Shown: piece by piece, positions 40,987-50,790 of the stretch
Layout of the letters: each line of letters opens with the position of its first letter
Numbering within the stretch: the first letter of the stretch is position 1
Assembly: GCA_965220935.1 (NCBI GenBank)
Contig: OZ244857.1
Span: 3,410,001-3,474,000 of the forward strand
DNA length: 64,000 bases
Direction of reading: 5' to 3'
DNA from: Bin80 sp965220935
GTDB lineage: Bacteria > Bacteroidota > Rhodothermia > Rhodothermales > Bin80
The notes under the pieces: model-generated
What the model saw: only the letters and a program-made list of their open reading frames with translations
Databases searched by the model: none
What the model was told of the DNA's origin: nothing
Translations under genes and position numbers: made by a program

Positions 40987-41686
40987 AGCTCTCTGGAGCA
41001 TTCTGCTGATTGTGGTGCTGATTTCTGAGAATGCTGTGGCACAAGAAAGATTTTTTCAGCGTAACCAACATGGGTTTGCTCTTACCTTAGGATGGATTGA
41101 TCACACATATACTGGCTCTGTTGATGTTATTGAATCATTAGACTTTCAAGGAGTTGGATTTGGACTATCTTATATGGGGCCACAGTTGCGTGCTAGAGGA
41201 CTCTATGCGCGCGGAAATGGCGCGTTTTTTGACTTCTCTGGAAATGCATGGATCCTACCTTCCTCGCTAAAAATTCAACGGCAAACCACAACGTTAGCGC
41301 TGCCTATAGGAGTTTTAGTTGCAGGGCGTCGGGTTTCAAGCAAAAATAATCCTGCCCCTTTTAACGCTCAGGCTATTTTCTTGGGCGCTGGTGGATCATT
41401 CCAACATGACTTTAATCAACGGTCAAGATTTGAAGTACAGATCATGCCTTTTATAGGCATGACTGGAAGCCGCGATGCGGATGCAGTGGGCCTCTCTTGG
41501 GCTGCAGATGCAGAGGCCCTCTTAACGACTGGAAACGTGTTTCCTAATGTCGGCATCATCATTGGATATACCTTTCGTTATCAGACTTGGAATGTCAATG
41601 GATCTAGGGCATTTACAGAGCTCGCTGATGAGATCAATGATTATGCGGGTACAGTGCACACTTTCTTCGCAGGTATAGAGTTGTAA
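40976..41686 (+). CDS. Outer-membrane beta-barrel-like protein
   Basis: The start is set at 40976 (MLNRALWSI), overlapping the end of rng by 11 bp; an upstream ATG at 40922 would add an 18-residue hydrophilic stretch before the signal peptide. The 236 residues have a signal peptide ending near ENAVAQE. The rest alternates hydrophobic and polar residues with glycine and aromatic-rich strands and ends in a strand (HTFFAGIEL), typical of small outer-membrane barrels. Role unknown. Confidence 0.7.
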   Translation: MLNRALWSILLIVVLISENAVAQERFFQRNQHGFALTLGWIDHTYTGSVDVIESLDFQGVGFGLSYMGPQLRARGLYARGNGAFFDFSGNAWILPSSLKIQRQTTTLALPIGVLVAGRRVSSKNNPAPFNAQAIFLGAGGSFQHDFNQRSRFEVQIMPFIGMTGSRDADAVGLSWAADAEALLTTGNVFPNVGIIIGYTFRYQTWNVNGSRAFTELADEINDYAGTVHTFFAGIEL

Positions 41687-41687
41687 A

Positions 41688-41957
41688 ATGGCAAAAGATA
41701 CGGCGATTCTGCGCGCATTAGAAAACGTTGCAAAAGCCGCTGGCTACTGTGTTCGGTGGGATAAAGGATTATTTAAGGGCGGATTCTGCACCTTTGAAGG
41801 AAATAAATTGATTGTGTTGAATCGACATCACCCAACCGAAGTTCATCTTGGCATTTTAGCACGAACCCTGAAAGATGTCCCTCTGCAAGAGATCTCTATG
41901 CGAAAGGAGATGCGTGACCATGTTGAATCAATTATCCAGAGGTACTCATCTGAGTGA
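41688..41957 (+). CDS. Conserved small protein of unknown function, 89 aa
   Basis: No known domain is recognised. The 89 residues form an alpha/beta pattern with RWDKGLFKGGFCTFEG and a central LIVLNRHH, then a C-terminal helix. It begins 1 bp after the previous stop and ends 6 bp before the next start, so it is translated as part of this operon. The tight packing supports it as a genuine gene. Confidence 0.7.
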   Translation: MAKDTAILRALENVAKAAGYCVRWDKGLFKGGFCTFEGNKLIVLNRHHPTEVHLGILARTLKDVPLQEISMRKEMRDHVESIIQRYSSE

Positions 41958-41963
41958 GGATGT

Positions 41964-42740
41964 ATGCGGATCACGTTATTGGGTACAGGCACGTCAGTCG
42001 GGGTTCCTATGATCGGTTGCGATTGCGAGACATGTCAGTCTACCAATCCGAGAGATCATCGTCTTCGCACAGCATGTCACGTTCAAGTAGGAAATCTCAG
42101 TATTATCATTGACACTGGCCCAGACTTTCGACAACAAATGTTGCGTGCTAATATTCAACGGATTGATTCGGTCCTTTGGACACATCACCATTACGATCAT
42201 ATTATGGGACTTGACGATCTTCGTCCCTACTTCTTTGAATGCGATGCTCCAATGGCATGCTTTTCTCACAGAGACTCTATCGCATCATTGAAAAGAATTT
42301 TTCCATACATATGGGGGGCTTCCAGAATGTATCCTGGAGAACTCAATTTATCAATTGCCGATCATCCATTTATGATCAAAAGCCGCTATGGCAGCTCAGA
42401 TCAGATCAATGTGATCCCCATAGAAGTCTTTCATGGGCGCATGAAAGTTAATGGTTATCGACTTTGCAACTTTGCCTATTTAACTGATGTAAGTCATATT
42501 CCAGAAACGGAGTATTCAAAACTTAAGGGGCTAGATCTTCTAGTTTTAGATGCTTTGCGCCCAGTGAAACATCCTCGCCATTTTTCAATGAGTGAATCCA
42601 TAGAAGTTGCCCACAGAATTAAGGCAAAACAAACCATATTTACACATATCGCTCACCAAATTCTCCATGATCGAGAGAACTCGAAACTACCAGACGCTAT
42701 GTTCTTAGGTTATGATGGAATGCTGCTTGAATCCAGTTGA
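41964..42740 (+). CDS. MBL-fold metallohydrolase (PhnP-like)
   Basis: A 258-residue metallo-beta-lactamase-fold hydrolase. The metal site motif is HHHYDH near residue 74, followed by GLDDLRP, as in PhnP-type phosphodiesterases. Further ligands are the Asp in YLTDVSH and the His in IFTHIAHQ. CDCETC near residue 20 resembles the PhnP zinc ribbon. The natural substrate is unknown. It ends 1 bp before the aroQ start. Confidence 0.85.
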   Translation: MRITLLGTGTSVGVPMIGCDCETCQSTNPRDHRLRTACHVQVGNLSIIIDTGPDFRQQMLRANIQRIDSVLWTHHHYDHIMGLDDLRPYFFECDAPMACFSHRDSIASLKRIFPYIWGASRMYPGELNLSIADHPFMIKSRYGSSDQINVIPIEVFHGRMKVNGYRLCNFAYLTDVSHIPETEYSKLKGLDLLVLDALRPVKHPRHFSMSESIEVAHRIKAKQTIFTHIAHQILHDRENSKLPDAMFLGYDGMLLESS

Positions 42741-42741
42741 C

Positions 42742-43173
42742 ATGAACCATCAAATTCTTATTCTAAACGGCCCGAACCTTAATTTATTAGGAGAACGCGA
42801 GCCTGACCACTATGGCGACATATCTCTTGAGAGTCTTGAGCGAGATTTGCTCTCTGAGTTCTCGGATGTGGACCTATTATTTTACCAGAGTAATCACGAA
42901 GGTGACTTAGTTGACCGACTTCATGAGGCACATCAATCAGGTCTTCGTGGCATTGTATTCAACCCTGGTGCTTATACCCATACCTCCGTGGCTCTACGAG
43001 ATGCCGTAAAAGCGGTTGGAATTCCTGTCATTGAGGTTCATTTGAGTAATATCTATTCCAGAGAACCATTTCGCCACTTCTCATATTTAGCACCTGTATG
43101 CGTTGGTCAAATTTCGGGTTTAGGAGTGCAGGGGTATGGGCTTGCGGTTCGTTGGCTGATGTCAAACCTTTAG
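42742..43173 (+). CDS. aroQ: 3-dehydroquinate dehydratase, type II
   Basis: Third step of the shikimate pathway. From ATG 42742 the 143 residues have the full type II pattern: ILNGPNLNLLGEREP, FYQSNHEG, FNPGAYTHTSVAL with the catalytic histidine region, and EVHLSN. An earlier ATG at 42712 lies inside the preceding gene and is disfavoured. The stop overlaps the stop of nadE on the other strand. Confidence 0.95.
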   Translation: MNHQILILNGPNLNLLGEREPDHYGDISLESLERDLLSEFSDVDLLFYQSNHEGDLVDRLHEAHQSGLRGIVFNPGAYTHTSVALRDAVKAVGIPVIEVHLSNIYSREPFRHFSYLAPVCVGQISGLGVQGYGLAVRWLMSNL

Positions 43174-44795
43174 TGGTGCTTTACCACCGGTTGTCTACGG
43201 CCACTTCCAAAGGCTTTTTCTCGTAGCCTGAGCACAGGTGGAGCTTGATGGCGTTTGTACTCATAGCGATCAACTCTGTGGACGATGGAACTAATCAGGC
43301 GTTCATCATAGCCTAAATGATCGATGATTTCGGGGAGACTTTTTTGTTTTTCAATATACTCTATGAGGATACGATCTAAAATTCCATATGGGGGAATGCT
43401 ATCTGTATCTTTCTGATCGGGACCGAGTTCAGCTGACGGTGGCTTATTAATGGAGGATTTTGGGATGACTGATGATACGGCATTGATCTGATGTGCTAAT
43501 TCATAAACTTCAGTTTTGTAGAGGTCACCTAACACTGAAAGTGCACCATTCATATCTCCATAAAGGGTTGCGTATCCCGTCGCAAGTTCACTTTTATTCC
43601 CTGTGGCAAGGACTATCCCCTGAAATTTATTGGCCAGCGCCATCAATAGTACCCCTCTAATGCGGGCTTGAATATTTTCTTCGGTTATATCTTCGGGGTA
43701 GCGCTCAAATGCATCGCGCAGCGTATGCTCAAAAGAATGAACTATATTCATAATTGGAAGCTTCATGATTCGTATGTTGAGATTATCTGCAAGACTTTGT
43801 GCGTCTTCCCAAGCGCCTTTGGAAGAATACATGGATGGCATCGCCACACCTATCACTGATTCAGCACCCAGTGCTTGGACAGCAAGTGCTGCAGTCACTG
43901 CCGAATCAATTCCACCGCTTAGGCCAATGAAGACTGTCTTTCGAAGTTTGGATTTTTCAACATAATCACGTATGCCCAAAGTCAATGCCCCCAGTACCTG
44001 TTTCATCGGTGGTGTGTCCACTAAAATGGATGTTGTCGGAGAGTTTAAGTCCCAAGTTAAGAGTGCTTCTTTGAATGCTGAGGCTTCTATAATGTGATTA
44101 CCTTGCATGATACAGCTACGGCCATCAAAAATGAGATCAGTATTTGCGCCCACCAGATTTGTGAAGACATAGGGCTTACCGTATTGCTGAACAACGATCT
44201 CCATTAGGGCATGTCGCTGTTGATGCTTATCAATCGCAAAGGGGGAAGCGCATAGATTTATAAATACATCAGGAGATTGCTCCGCCAAAGTAGACACAGG
44301 ATCTTCTTTGTAGGGCTTTTGGGTCTGGTCTCGCACATTCCAGAGATCTTCGCAGATATGAATTCCGAGCTTGATACCCCGCCAATGGACGATTGTCGGG
44401 GTCGTTTCTGGTTCAAAATACCGACGCTCATCAAACACATCATAGGTTGGTAGCAATTGCTTACAACACATTCCAATGCAATGACCATTTTCATAGAGAT
44501 AAGCCGCATTATATAGGGGTTTTCCATGTCCATGATTTTGGGCCAGCCCTCCCATCAGTAGCCCTAACCCTTTGGGAATCGCGGCCGCTATATTTTCACG
44601 CACTTCCTGCTCAAGTTCAACTAGGTCTCTGGATTCTAATAAATCCAAAGCGGGGTACCCCGTGAGGGTCAGTTCAGGAAATACCACTAATGAGGCCCCC
44701 TTGTCCGCTGCTTTCTCGCTGTAGATTAGCACTTTTGATCCATTGCCTTCTATATCTCCCACAGTAGTATTGATTTGTGCCAGCGCGAATTTCAT
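43170..44795 (-). CDS. nadE: Glutamine-dependent NAD+ synthetase
   Basis: Final step of NAD synthesis, with ammonia made from glutamine. The 541 residues have an N-terminal nitrilase-type glutaminase with Glu41 (VFPELTLTGYP), a lysine in CCKQLLPTYD and the nucleophilic cysteine in GIHICEDLW. A C-terminal synthetase follows with the ATP-binding loop GLSGGIDSAV (about 292). The gene is convergent with aroQ and their stop codons overlap (43170-43173). Confidence 0.95.
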   Translation of the reverse strand: MKFALAQINTTVGDIEGNGSKVLIYSEKAADKGASLVVFPELTLTGYPALDLLESRDLVELEQEVRENIAAAIPKGLGLLMGGLAQNHGHGKPLYNAAYLYENGHCIGMCCKQLLPTYDVFDERRYFEPETTPTIVHWRGIKLGIHICEDLWNVRDQTQKPYKEDPVSTLAEQSPDVFINLCASPFAIDKHQQRHALMEIVVQQYGKPYVFTNLVGANTDLIFDGRSCIMQGNHIIEASAFKEALLTWDLNSPTTSILVDTPPMKQVLGALTLGIRDYVEKSKLRKTVFIGLSGGIDSAVTAALAVQALGAESVIGVAMPSMYSSKGAWEDAQSLADNLNIRIMKLPIMNIVHSFEHTLRDAFERYPEDITEENIQARIRGVLLMALANKFQGIVLATGNKSELATGYATLYGDMNGALSVLGDLYKTEVYELAHQINAVSSVIPKSSINKPPSAELGPDQKDTDSIPPYGILDRILIEYIEKQKSLPEIIDHLGYDERLISSIVHRVDRYEYKRHQAPPVLRLREKAFGSGRRQPVVKHH

Positions 44796-45827
44796 TTAAG
44801 ATTTTCCCTTGTCATCAACCTTGTTTAGTGATCAATATACCTACTATAATTCTTGTTTTATTTTCCAACTTCAATTGAGCAGAACAAGGTGTAGCCCCAT
44901 TTTTCTGAATATTTTCCCCAACGTCTGTCTTTTGGTCAGCGCCCATGGACTCCCGACTTGTGATGGAGGCAATAAAGGGACTGTGATTCTTCTCTATAAA
45001 GTGATTAGATTTGATTTATTCTGGACAACTAACTCGCCCTTGTCTGCGCTTGTGGTGTTGTTAGATCTCAAAACAAATAGCCCTAGATGATTCTCATTTT
45101 GGTTGATGGGCATTTGGGCGATTCTATTGTCATATGTGAACGCGAACTGAATAATTTTAGATGCTTTTTTTCCAGACTTCATCAGACACATCTTTTTCCA
45201 ATATGTCTGACTATCCAATACTATCATATTTAACATAACGGTTGTGATCAAGGTATTCTTAACGCATCGGACACATCTTGGCAGGAGTAAAGCGGATACT
45301 CGTGAGGGGTAAAGTCCCCATAAAACATATTCTTGATCAGAAATCAAAGTTGGATTTTGCAATATACAAGAGTAGGCGGAATTTGTTTGTTCTGAGAGTT
45401 CCCTATCATTCAGGATGCCCACTGACATAGTTTCTGGCTCAACTCATTTTGCGGTGGATTTAAGGTGATAAATTTTTGACGCTATCCGTTCTGATTATCA
45501 ATCATACTCCAATGGGTTGGCAAGTAGGGTTGATACCATTCTTTCCGAAATGGCCAATTATACATCGGCCCCTTTACCCGACTTCGGCATTTTATAGTGC
45601 TAAAATAGGGTATACCTCTGCCAAATCCATTTTGGAACTATTTTTTTCGGGCTTCATTTTCAGTTGAAAATTAGCGTTATCTGTACGATGCGGTTAGAAC
45701 AATGTTAATGCTATTTTTGCGATATTTTTTCTCCCGAATGACCTTAGATTTTTGTTGAGATATTTCACTTCAATCTACGTTGATCAATCCTTATCAGAGG
45801 CGGTGCTCAAGTAATGTTTTTCCATCA
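44796..45827. other. Gene-free stretch, about 1.03 kb
   Basis: No dependable gene. A 144-codon frame at 44994-45428 (minus) contains a CVRC pair and a basic patch but fits no family I can name; it could be a transposase scrap. The right half (45440-45827) is AT-rich and leads into the IS1634-type transposase remnant. The nadE promoter must lie just right of 44795 but cannot be assigned. Confidence 0.35.
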
Positions 45828-47137
45828 TCAATCAGGTGAGTCTTGGGGAGTGTCAGATGCGCGCTCAGTAACATGTTCACGCACGACTCGGGTGGCGTCT
45901 CTACTATACCTCAGTCCAATACTCTGGAACAAATGTTGAACGTATAAGGGAATATCCTCATCAACCTCCGTAATCAGATAACGGTATTGGTTTTTTTACC
46001 AGATGCGTTTTGATCCGACGCACTTTATTGAGATGGCCTCGGATGGTCGCCCAACTGTCATGGACATTAATTCCTTTGAGTTGGGTCCGAACCATGTGCG
46101 TGGCATGATACGCCAAGATCGCGATGAAGATATGGACCACAATCCGATCATCTCGGCTGTGATAAAGCGGGCGAATTCCAAGCTCTGATTTCAGAATGCG
46201 GAAAACATTTTCAATCTCAGTTAGCCGATGGTAGGTACGGATCACATATCCTCCGCTGGACAAGATCTGATCTTCATGGGATGGAAGCCGAATGATACGG
46301 AGTGCATCTGCATTCTTCGCCCCTTTCTTATGGATCACTTTCACATCATAGAGGTGCGATACTTTTTTGTATTCTTGGCGCCCGACCTTGATGTACATTT
46401 TCTCAACACTTGATTGGGGAGGTGCAATCCATCATGGAGATACCGCAATTTCTCTTCGTACTTCCTACATTTTTTGTTCAACATCTTATCCTGTGTGAAT
46501 TGCTTGGCGACGCTATGAACATAGATCCATTGTTCAATCGGTGGAGCTGGATCTCCATTTGAGATAGGCGCTATCGTTGATGGAGCGTCCTGATTCTGCG
46601 TACGATTCTCTTTATTTTTTAGAGGCATTCGTGCTATTGGGGGCGATTGGATTTAGTTTCCAAGCCCTGATCTTGACGTTATTCATCGTTTCAAACTCAT
46701 CGTCAGGCTTCCGCTCAGGAACCGCTAGGCATTTGGTGCGCCCCACAACGATATAGTGAAACTCTTTTTTGTACAAATACTCAAGATTTTCATGGATAGC
46801 AATCCCTGCATCCATAATGATTGAAGGACGAGATCCCCTCAACGGCATCTTTCAGGGTTGATGGCTCACTGATATTGCCTGACACAACCTTTGCATAACG
46901 TGGGAGTCCCCCAGTCCCATCCAACATCAATGCCAGACCCGCCAGTGGGCAATCACTACGTTTCTCGCCATAGCGTAATATCTCCCCTTTTCCTGCCCAT
47001 GATAGTGCATATTGGTGAGATCATACAAGGCACAGCTCTCATCAAATTGGAGGAGGCTCTTGGTGTTATTATATAACCTCTCCACAAGATTCGGACAAAT
47101 GATCAGAGACCCGATATAATGTCCGGGGGATCTAGAT

Positions 47138-49566
47138 CTGCCCTGTAGTCATGAACTCGATTTGGCAATGGAGATATTGTTTCGTATCTTATTCGGAACA
47201 TGGAATCCTCCACTCCCATTCTTGCTACCCTTCGGGGTTCTTTATCAGCTGTATCAGCGACGGTAGTGTCTCACTCTGGTCAGAGTCGTAATGATCTTGG
47301 TAGAGCGATCTGCAGGCAATTCAATCTTGTAACTACCCGTGGGAAGCTCCGTCTTTCTGGCTGTATGAAGGCTTTATCGACGTTAGCCCGTGAAGGACAT
47401 TTCACCCTTCCTGAGAAGCAGTCGGAGTCTCCCGTACGTGGACCTCGGTGTCTGGATATCGTGATTCCCAAGCCATCGGAGCTTCCATTGGATGTGCGCA
47501 AGATCAAGGATTTGGAGATTGCTGTGGTCTCTGGATCAGAGGATCGAATGATTTGGAATACGCTCCTTGCTGCGGAACATCCACTCGGAACGACGACCTT
47601 TGCAGGTCCTCAAGTTCGGTATTTGATTCAGAGTGCCCATGGGATTCTTGGTGTCGTTGGATTTTCTGGGGCAGCTCTCTACCTGCAGGCCCGTGATCAA
47701 TGGATGGCTTGGGATCATGACAAGCGGAGCACACACTTGCATCGTGTGATGAATCTCAGTCGCTATCTGATTCGCTCCGATGGGATGTGCAAAAATCTTG
47801 GGAGTTATGTGTTATCTCGTGTCCTTCGGCGATTCAGCGGTGATTTCTCGGCAAAATACGGGTATAAGCCCTACATTGTGGAAACCTTTGTTGGTCCAGA
47901 GTATGAGGGAACGTGTTTTCGCGGTGTAGGGTTTGAGTACTTGGGTCTAACGAAGGGACAGGGCCGCCATGCCCCAACACGGGAATGTACACGCACCAGA
48001 AAAAAAGTATTTGCCTATGAACTCACCAACGACTGGAGAACCCGCTTGGGGGTGGATGATGTGGACTTACGCCCCTGTTTGGAGGTGGGATATGGGCTGG
48101 ATACCGACCGTTGGGCGGAGCAGGAGTTTGGCAAGGTGGATCTGGGACATGCGGTTCGTAATGTGTGTTTGGTTCGTAATGCAACCTTGGTGGGAAAAAC
48201 CATGGGCAATCCAGTGACAACAACCATGGAACGCGATCCTGCGACAGTTCAGGCATTCTGGCGTTTCTGGGGGAAAGCGGATCAATTCGGTGTCACGGTT
48301 GAGAAAATCCTACAACCCCACCGTGAACGGACGACCGAACGTGCACGTACCCAAGACACCGTGATCTGTATCATGGATGCGACAAAGATGTCCTATTCAA
48401 CGAGGCCGAAGACGACGGGACTGGATGTGATTGGGCACAATCAGACCTCGGCAAAGGCACGTGGCATCCACCTGCATGCAACGATTGCCTTAAACCAGGA
48501 CGGCCTCCCACTGGGCGTGTTGCGCTGTGGTTATGGACGGGTCTCTCCCAAAACGCGTAGTTGGATAGAGGGATTGCAGGATGCTGATGCAATGGCGGCA
48601 ACCCTACCACGCAAAATCAAGGTGATGTGTGTGATGGATCGTGAAGCGGATGCCTTTGAGATTCTTGCAACGCAGCGTACCTTAAAGCGGACGCATCTTT
48701 TGGTGCGTGCCAAACATAACCGGCATTTGGACACCGAAAAGGAACTGCGGTTATTTAAAGCCATGCGTAAAGGACCTGCAGGAGGAATCATAGAACTTTC
48801 TGTAGAGCGGTTGAGTCGTCGAGAAAAATCGGGTCGTGTGACCAGTAACGGGCGTGAACCACGCCATGCACGTATGGAACTCCGATTCGGAAAGTATTGG
48901 CTACCACCAACCAAAGATGCCACACAAGACCCGATGCCCGTCTGGGGGATCCATATGTACGAAGTATCTCCTCCTGCCAAAAACGAGCCTATTGAATGGT
49001 ATCTGTTAACAACGCAAGAGATCACCTCCGTGGAGCAGGCCAAGGACATCGTGAAGTATTACAAACTTCGATGGCGGATTGAGGATCACTTTCGTGTCCT
49101 CAAAACAGGATGTAAAGTGGAGAACTTACGGATGCAAGATGCGGAGTCATTGCATCGAGTGATCACCTTGTATATGGCCTCGGCCTGGCGGATCATGTTG
49201 ATGACTTTACTGGGCAGGGAAACGGTGGACTTGCCTGCAGAAGCATTTTTTACCGAATCCGAATTAAAGATGATGGAGGTGTATTCCCACACCTATAAGG
49301 TTCCAATCCACACCGATTTGAAGAGTGCTATCCTATTGGTAGCAATGATGGGAGGGTACATGGATCGCAAGCACGATCCCCCACCTGGGCATGAGATCAT
49401 GTGGAGAGGATATGCAAAATTACAGATGCGTGCGATTACCTATAAGGAATTAAAGGGGATGTATGACATGGTAGAGCGTACACCTCTGCCATCCATAGCA
49501 TCCTAAAAACAGATCAAAAATAGACTCATATCTCATTGCCAAATCAAATTCGTGACTACAGGGCAG
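47138..49566 (+). mobile_element. Complete IS4/Tn5-type element with DruA-transposase fusion
   Basis: The 2429-bp unit has imperfect inverted repeats of about 40 bp at its ends (47138-47177 and about 49527-49566), both beginning CTGCCCTGTAGTC when read inward. It is inserted in the IS1634-type transposase gene. The 8-bp flanks ATCTAGAT (47130-47137) and AGCTAGGT (49567-49574) match at six positions, possibly an aged target duplication. One long gene fills it and all catalytic residues are present, so the element may be active. Confidence 0.85.
47200..49506 (+). CDS. IS4/Tn5-type transposase with N-terminal DruA (DUF4338) domain
   Basis: A single 768-residue protein. Residues about 30-285 match the DUF4338/DruA pattern: RAICRQFNLV, GVVGFSGAALYLQARDQWM near 151, NLSRYLI, NLGSYVLSRVLRRF and ETFVGPEYEGTCFRG near 228. 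Residues about 303-375 resemble the Tn5 DNA-binding domain (WAEQEFGKVDLG). The DDE core follows: D393 (IMDATKM), D480 (VMDREAD) and E628 in the Y-(2)-R-(3)-E-(6)-K signature (Y621, R624, E628, K635). DUF4338 is the DruA domain of type I Druantia and also occurs joined to transposases. The ATG at 47200 lies 62 bp inside the left repeat. Confidence 0.9.
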   Translation: MESSTPILATLRGSLSAVSATVVSHSGQSRNDLGRAICRQFNLVTTRGKLRLSGCMKALSTLAREGHFTLPEKQSESPVRGPRCLDIVIPKPSELPLDVRKIKDLEIAVVSGSEDRMIWNTLLAAEHPLGTTTFAGPQVRYLIQSAHGILGVVGFSGAALYLQARDQWMAWDHDKRSTHLHRVMNLSRYLIRSDGMCKNLGSYVLSRVLRRFSGDFSAKYGYKPYIVETFVGPEYEGTCFRGVGFEYLGLTKGQGRHAPTRECTRTRKKVFAYELTNDWRTRLGVDDVDLRPCLEVGYGLDTDRWAEQEFGKVDLGHAVRNVCLVRNATLVGKTMGNPVTTTMERDPATVQAFWRFWGKADQFGVTVEKILQPHRERTTERARTQDTVICIMDATKMSYSTRPKTTGLDVIGHNQTSAKARGIHLHATIALNQDGLPLGVLRCGYGRVSPKTRSWIEGLQDADAMAATLPRKIKVMCVMDREADAFEILATQRTLKRTHLLVRAKHNRHLDTEKELRLFKAMRKGPAGGIIELSVERLSRREKSGRVTSNGREPRHARMELRFGKYWLPPTKDATQDPMPVWGIHMYEVSPPAKNEPIEWYLLTTQEITSVEQAKDIVKYYKLRWRIEDHFRVLKTGCKVENLRMQDAESLHRVITLYMASAWRIMLMTLLGRETVDLPAEAFFTESELKMMEVYSHTYKVPIHTDLKSAILLVAMMGGYMDRKHDPPPGHEIMWRGYAKLQMRAITYKELKGMYDMVERTPLPSIAS

Positions 49567-50103
49567 AGCTAGGTCAAGAATGGTGGATGTCTTGGTCATC
49601 CATTCAAGGGCCTGGGGTTCACCGCTAGGATTGAGCATGTGCGCCACCACCAGTGCACAGGCGAGCTTAGCCCATTTTTCAGTCAGCCCCATATCCAACA
49701 GTATCTGATCAAACCCCATACGCCGCAATGCATGCAATGCGACCCGCTCGCCAGCAAAGGTTCGTGAATCTGGATGCGTCGTTTTCTCAGGATCAATAAA
49801 GCAGTGCTTCACGGATTTACGATAAACGTTGTAGCCGATTTGATCCAGTTGATCGGCGATATCTTCCACCGCTTGTGCACACGCGTCATCCACATGACCT
49901 GGCAGAGATAACTGTCCCTTTAACCGGTCTTTGACATGCGATATCAAAGCGGTCCATTGAGACCTGGGAATCTTAAAATCCGTGCCCAGATTAAGCAAGG
50001 TAAAGTGTCTGGATTTACCGTCCACATTACGGGCTTCAAGAAGCGCGTGATTTCGGCGTTTGGACCCGTCTTTGACCGTGTAACCCCGATGTCGAATAAA
50101 CAT

Positions 50104-50320
50104 GAAAGATGTTGACCATAAAATCCATTAAACTTCAGGAAAATTACAAGGCTTCATAGCACTATATTCGGATTTTCAAAAAATCATGAAAAAGAAGACA
50201 ATTTGTCCGAAAATCGGTCAAAAAAGAACGTTTTGGCATAAACTTAGACGCGACTTGGAAAAAATCACAAAAAATAAGTGCACAGAATTGAGGTTTTTTT
50301 CTAAACTGACGAAGTGGGGT
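50104..50320. other. A-rich intergenic segment
   Basis: Lies upstream of the IS1634-type transposase start and should hold that element's end, but I could not match it to the other side at about 45.7-45.8 kb. Long A runs are present. No gene is seen. Confidence 0.4.
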
Positions 50321-50517
50321 TAGGAGTTCCTAACGGAAACGCTCCTCCATGTGGCAAGACCGACAAAGGAAATGAAGCCGATCCCTGCGACCGCTCAACA
50401 AATCGCAAAGGCAATCCTGAACGCGCCCCCAGGGAGCATCAAGAATCGGTAAAAACCGCGTAGAATGCACTATAAGCAAGAAACTACCGATGTGGGTTGC
50501 TCACGTATATAATTCCC
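50321..50517 (-). mobile_element. Deletion derivative of a TnpB-type element
   Basis: Two pieces match the element at 17.6-19.0 kb. 50321-50353 matches 17655-17687, the tnpB tail (GGAFP, then GTP), with two differences. 50493-50517 matches the 24-bp left-end repeat with one substitution and one extra base. The order and orientation are the same, but only about 140 unrelated bases lie between and the right-end repeat is missing. This is a shrunken relative of the family rather than a copy of the same element. Confidence 0.75.
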
Positions 50518-50790
50518 TTTTTTTAATCCAAACCATTCTGACGCATCTTTTGCCAGTGCTATATGGAATAGGGAAGTTTTCAGTTCCATCAGAGTCAATA
50601 AATGATGGATACCCTATATTTTGATATTCCTATAATCCTAAATCCATCAGTGATAACTCACTCTTATATTACCTAATATGAGTCGCACCGAGTTAACACT
50701 CTGACTATTTTCTTTCGTTATTTTTCAAAAGAATCAGTAATTTTGACGATCGCGAGCGTCTATAAGGAGGTTGTTTTAGATCCATAACCC

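Larger units (their letters stand above)
45828..50103 (-). pseudogene. IS1634-type transposase gene, split by another IS
   Basis: Starts at 50103 (MFIRHRGYTVKDG) and runs open to about 49568, where a foreign IS cuts it. It resumes at 47129 (SLIICPNLVERLYNN, then LYDLTNMHYHG with the first catalytic Asp), continues at 46848-46612 (IMDAGIAIHENL, second Asp) and 46398-45961 (YHRLTEIENVFRILKSELGIRPLYH, catalytic Glu), and ends near 45828 in another frame. Besides the insertion, several frame changes are present. The removed IS leaves about 570 codons, the normal length for the family. The element's own inverted repeats were not found. Confidence 0.8.

Noticed and set aside
44994..45428. A 144-codon frame with a CVRC pair
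   Set aside because: Suggestive of a zinc-binding transposase scrap, but no other motif supports it.
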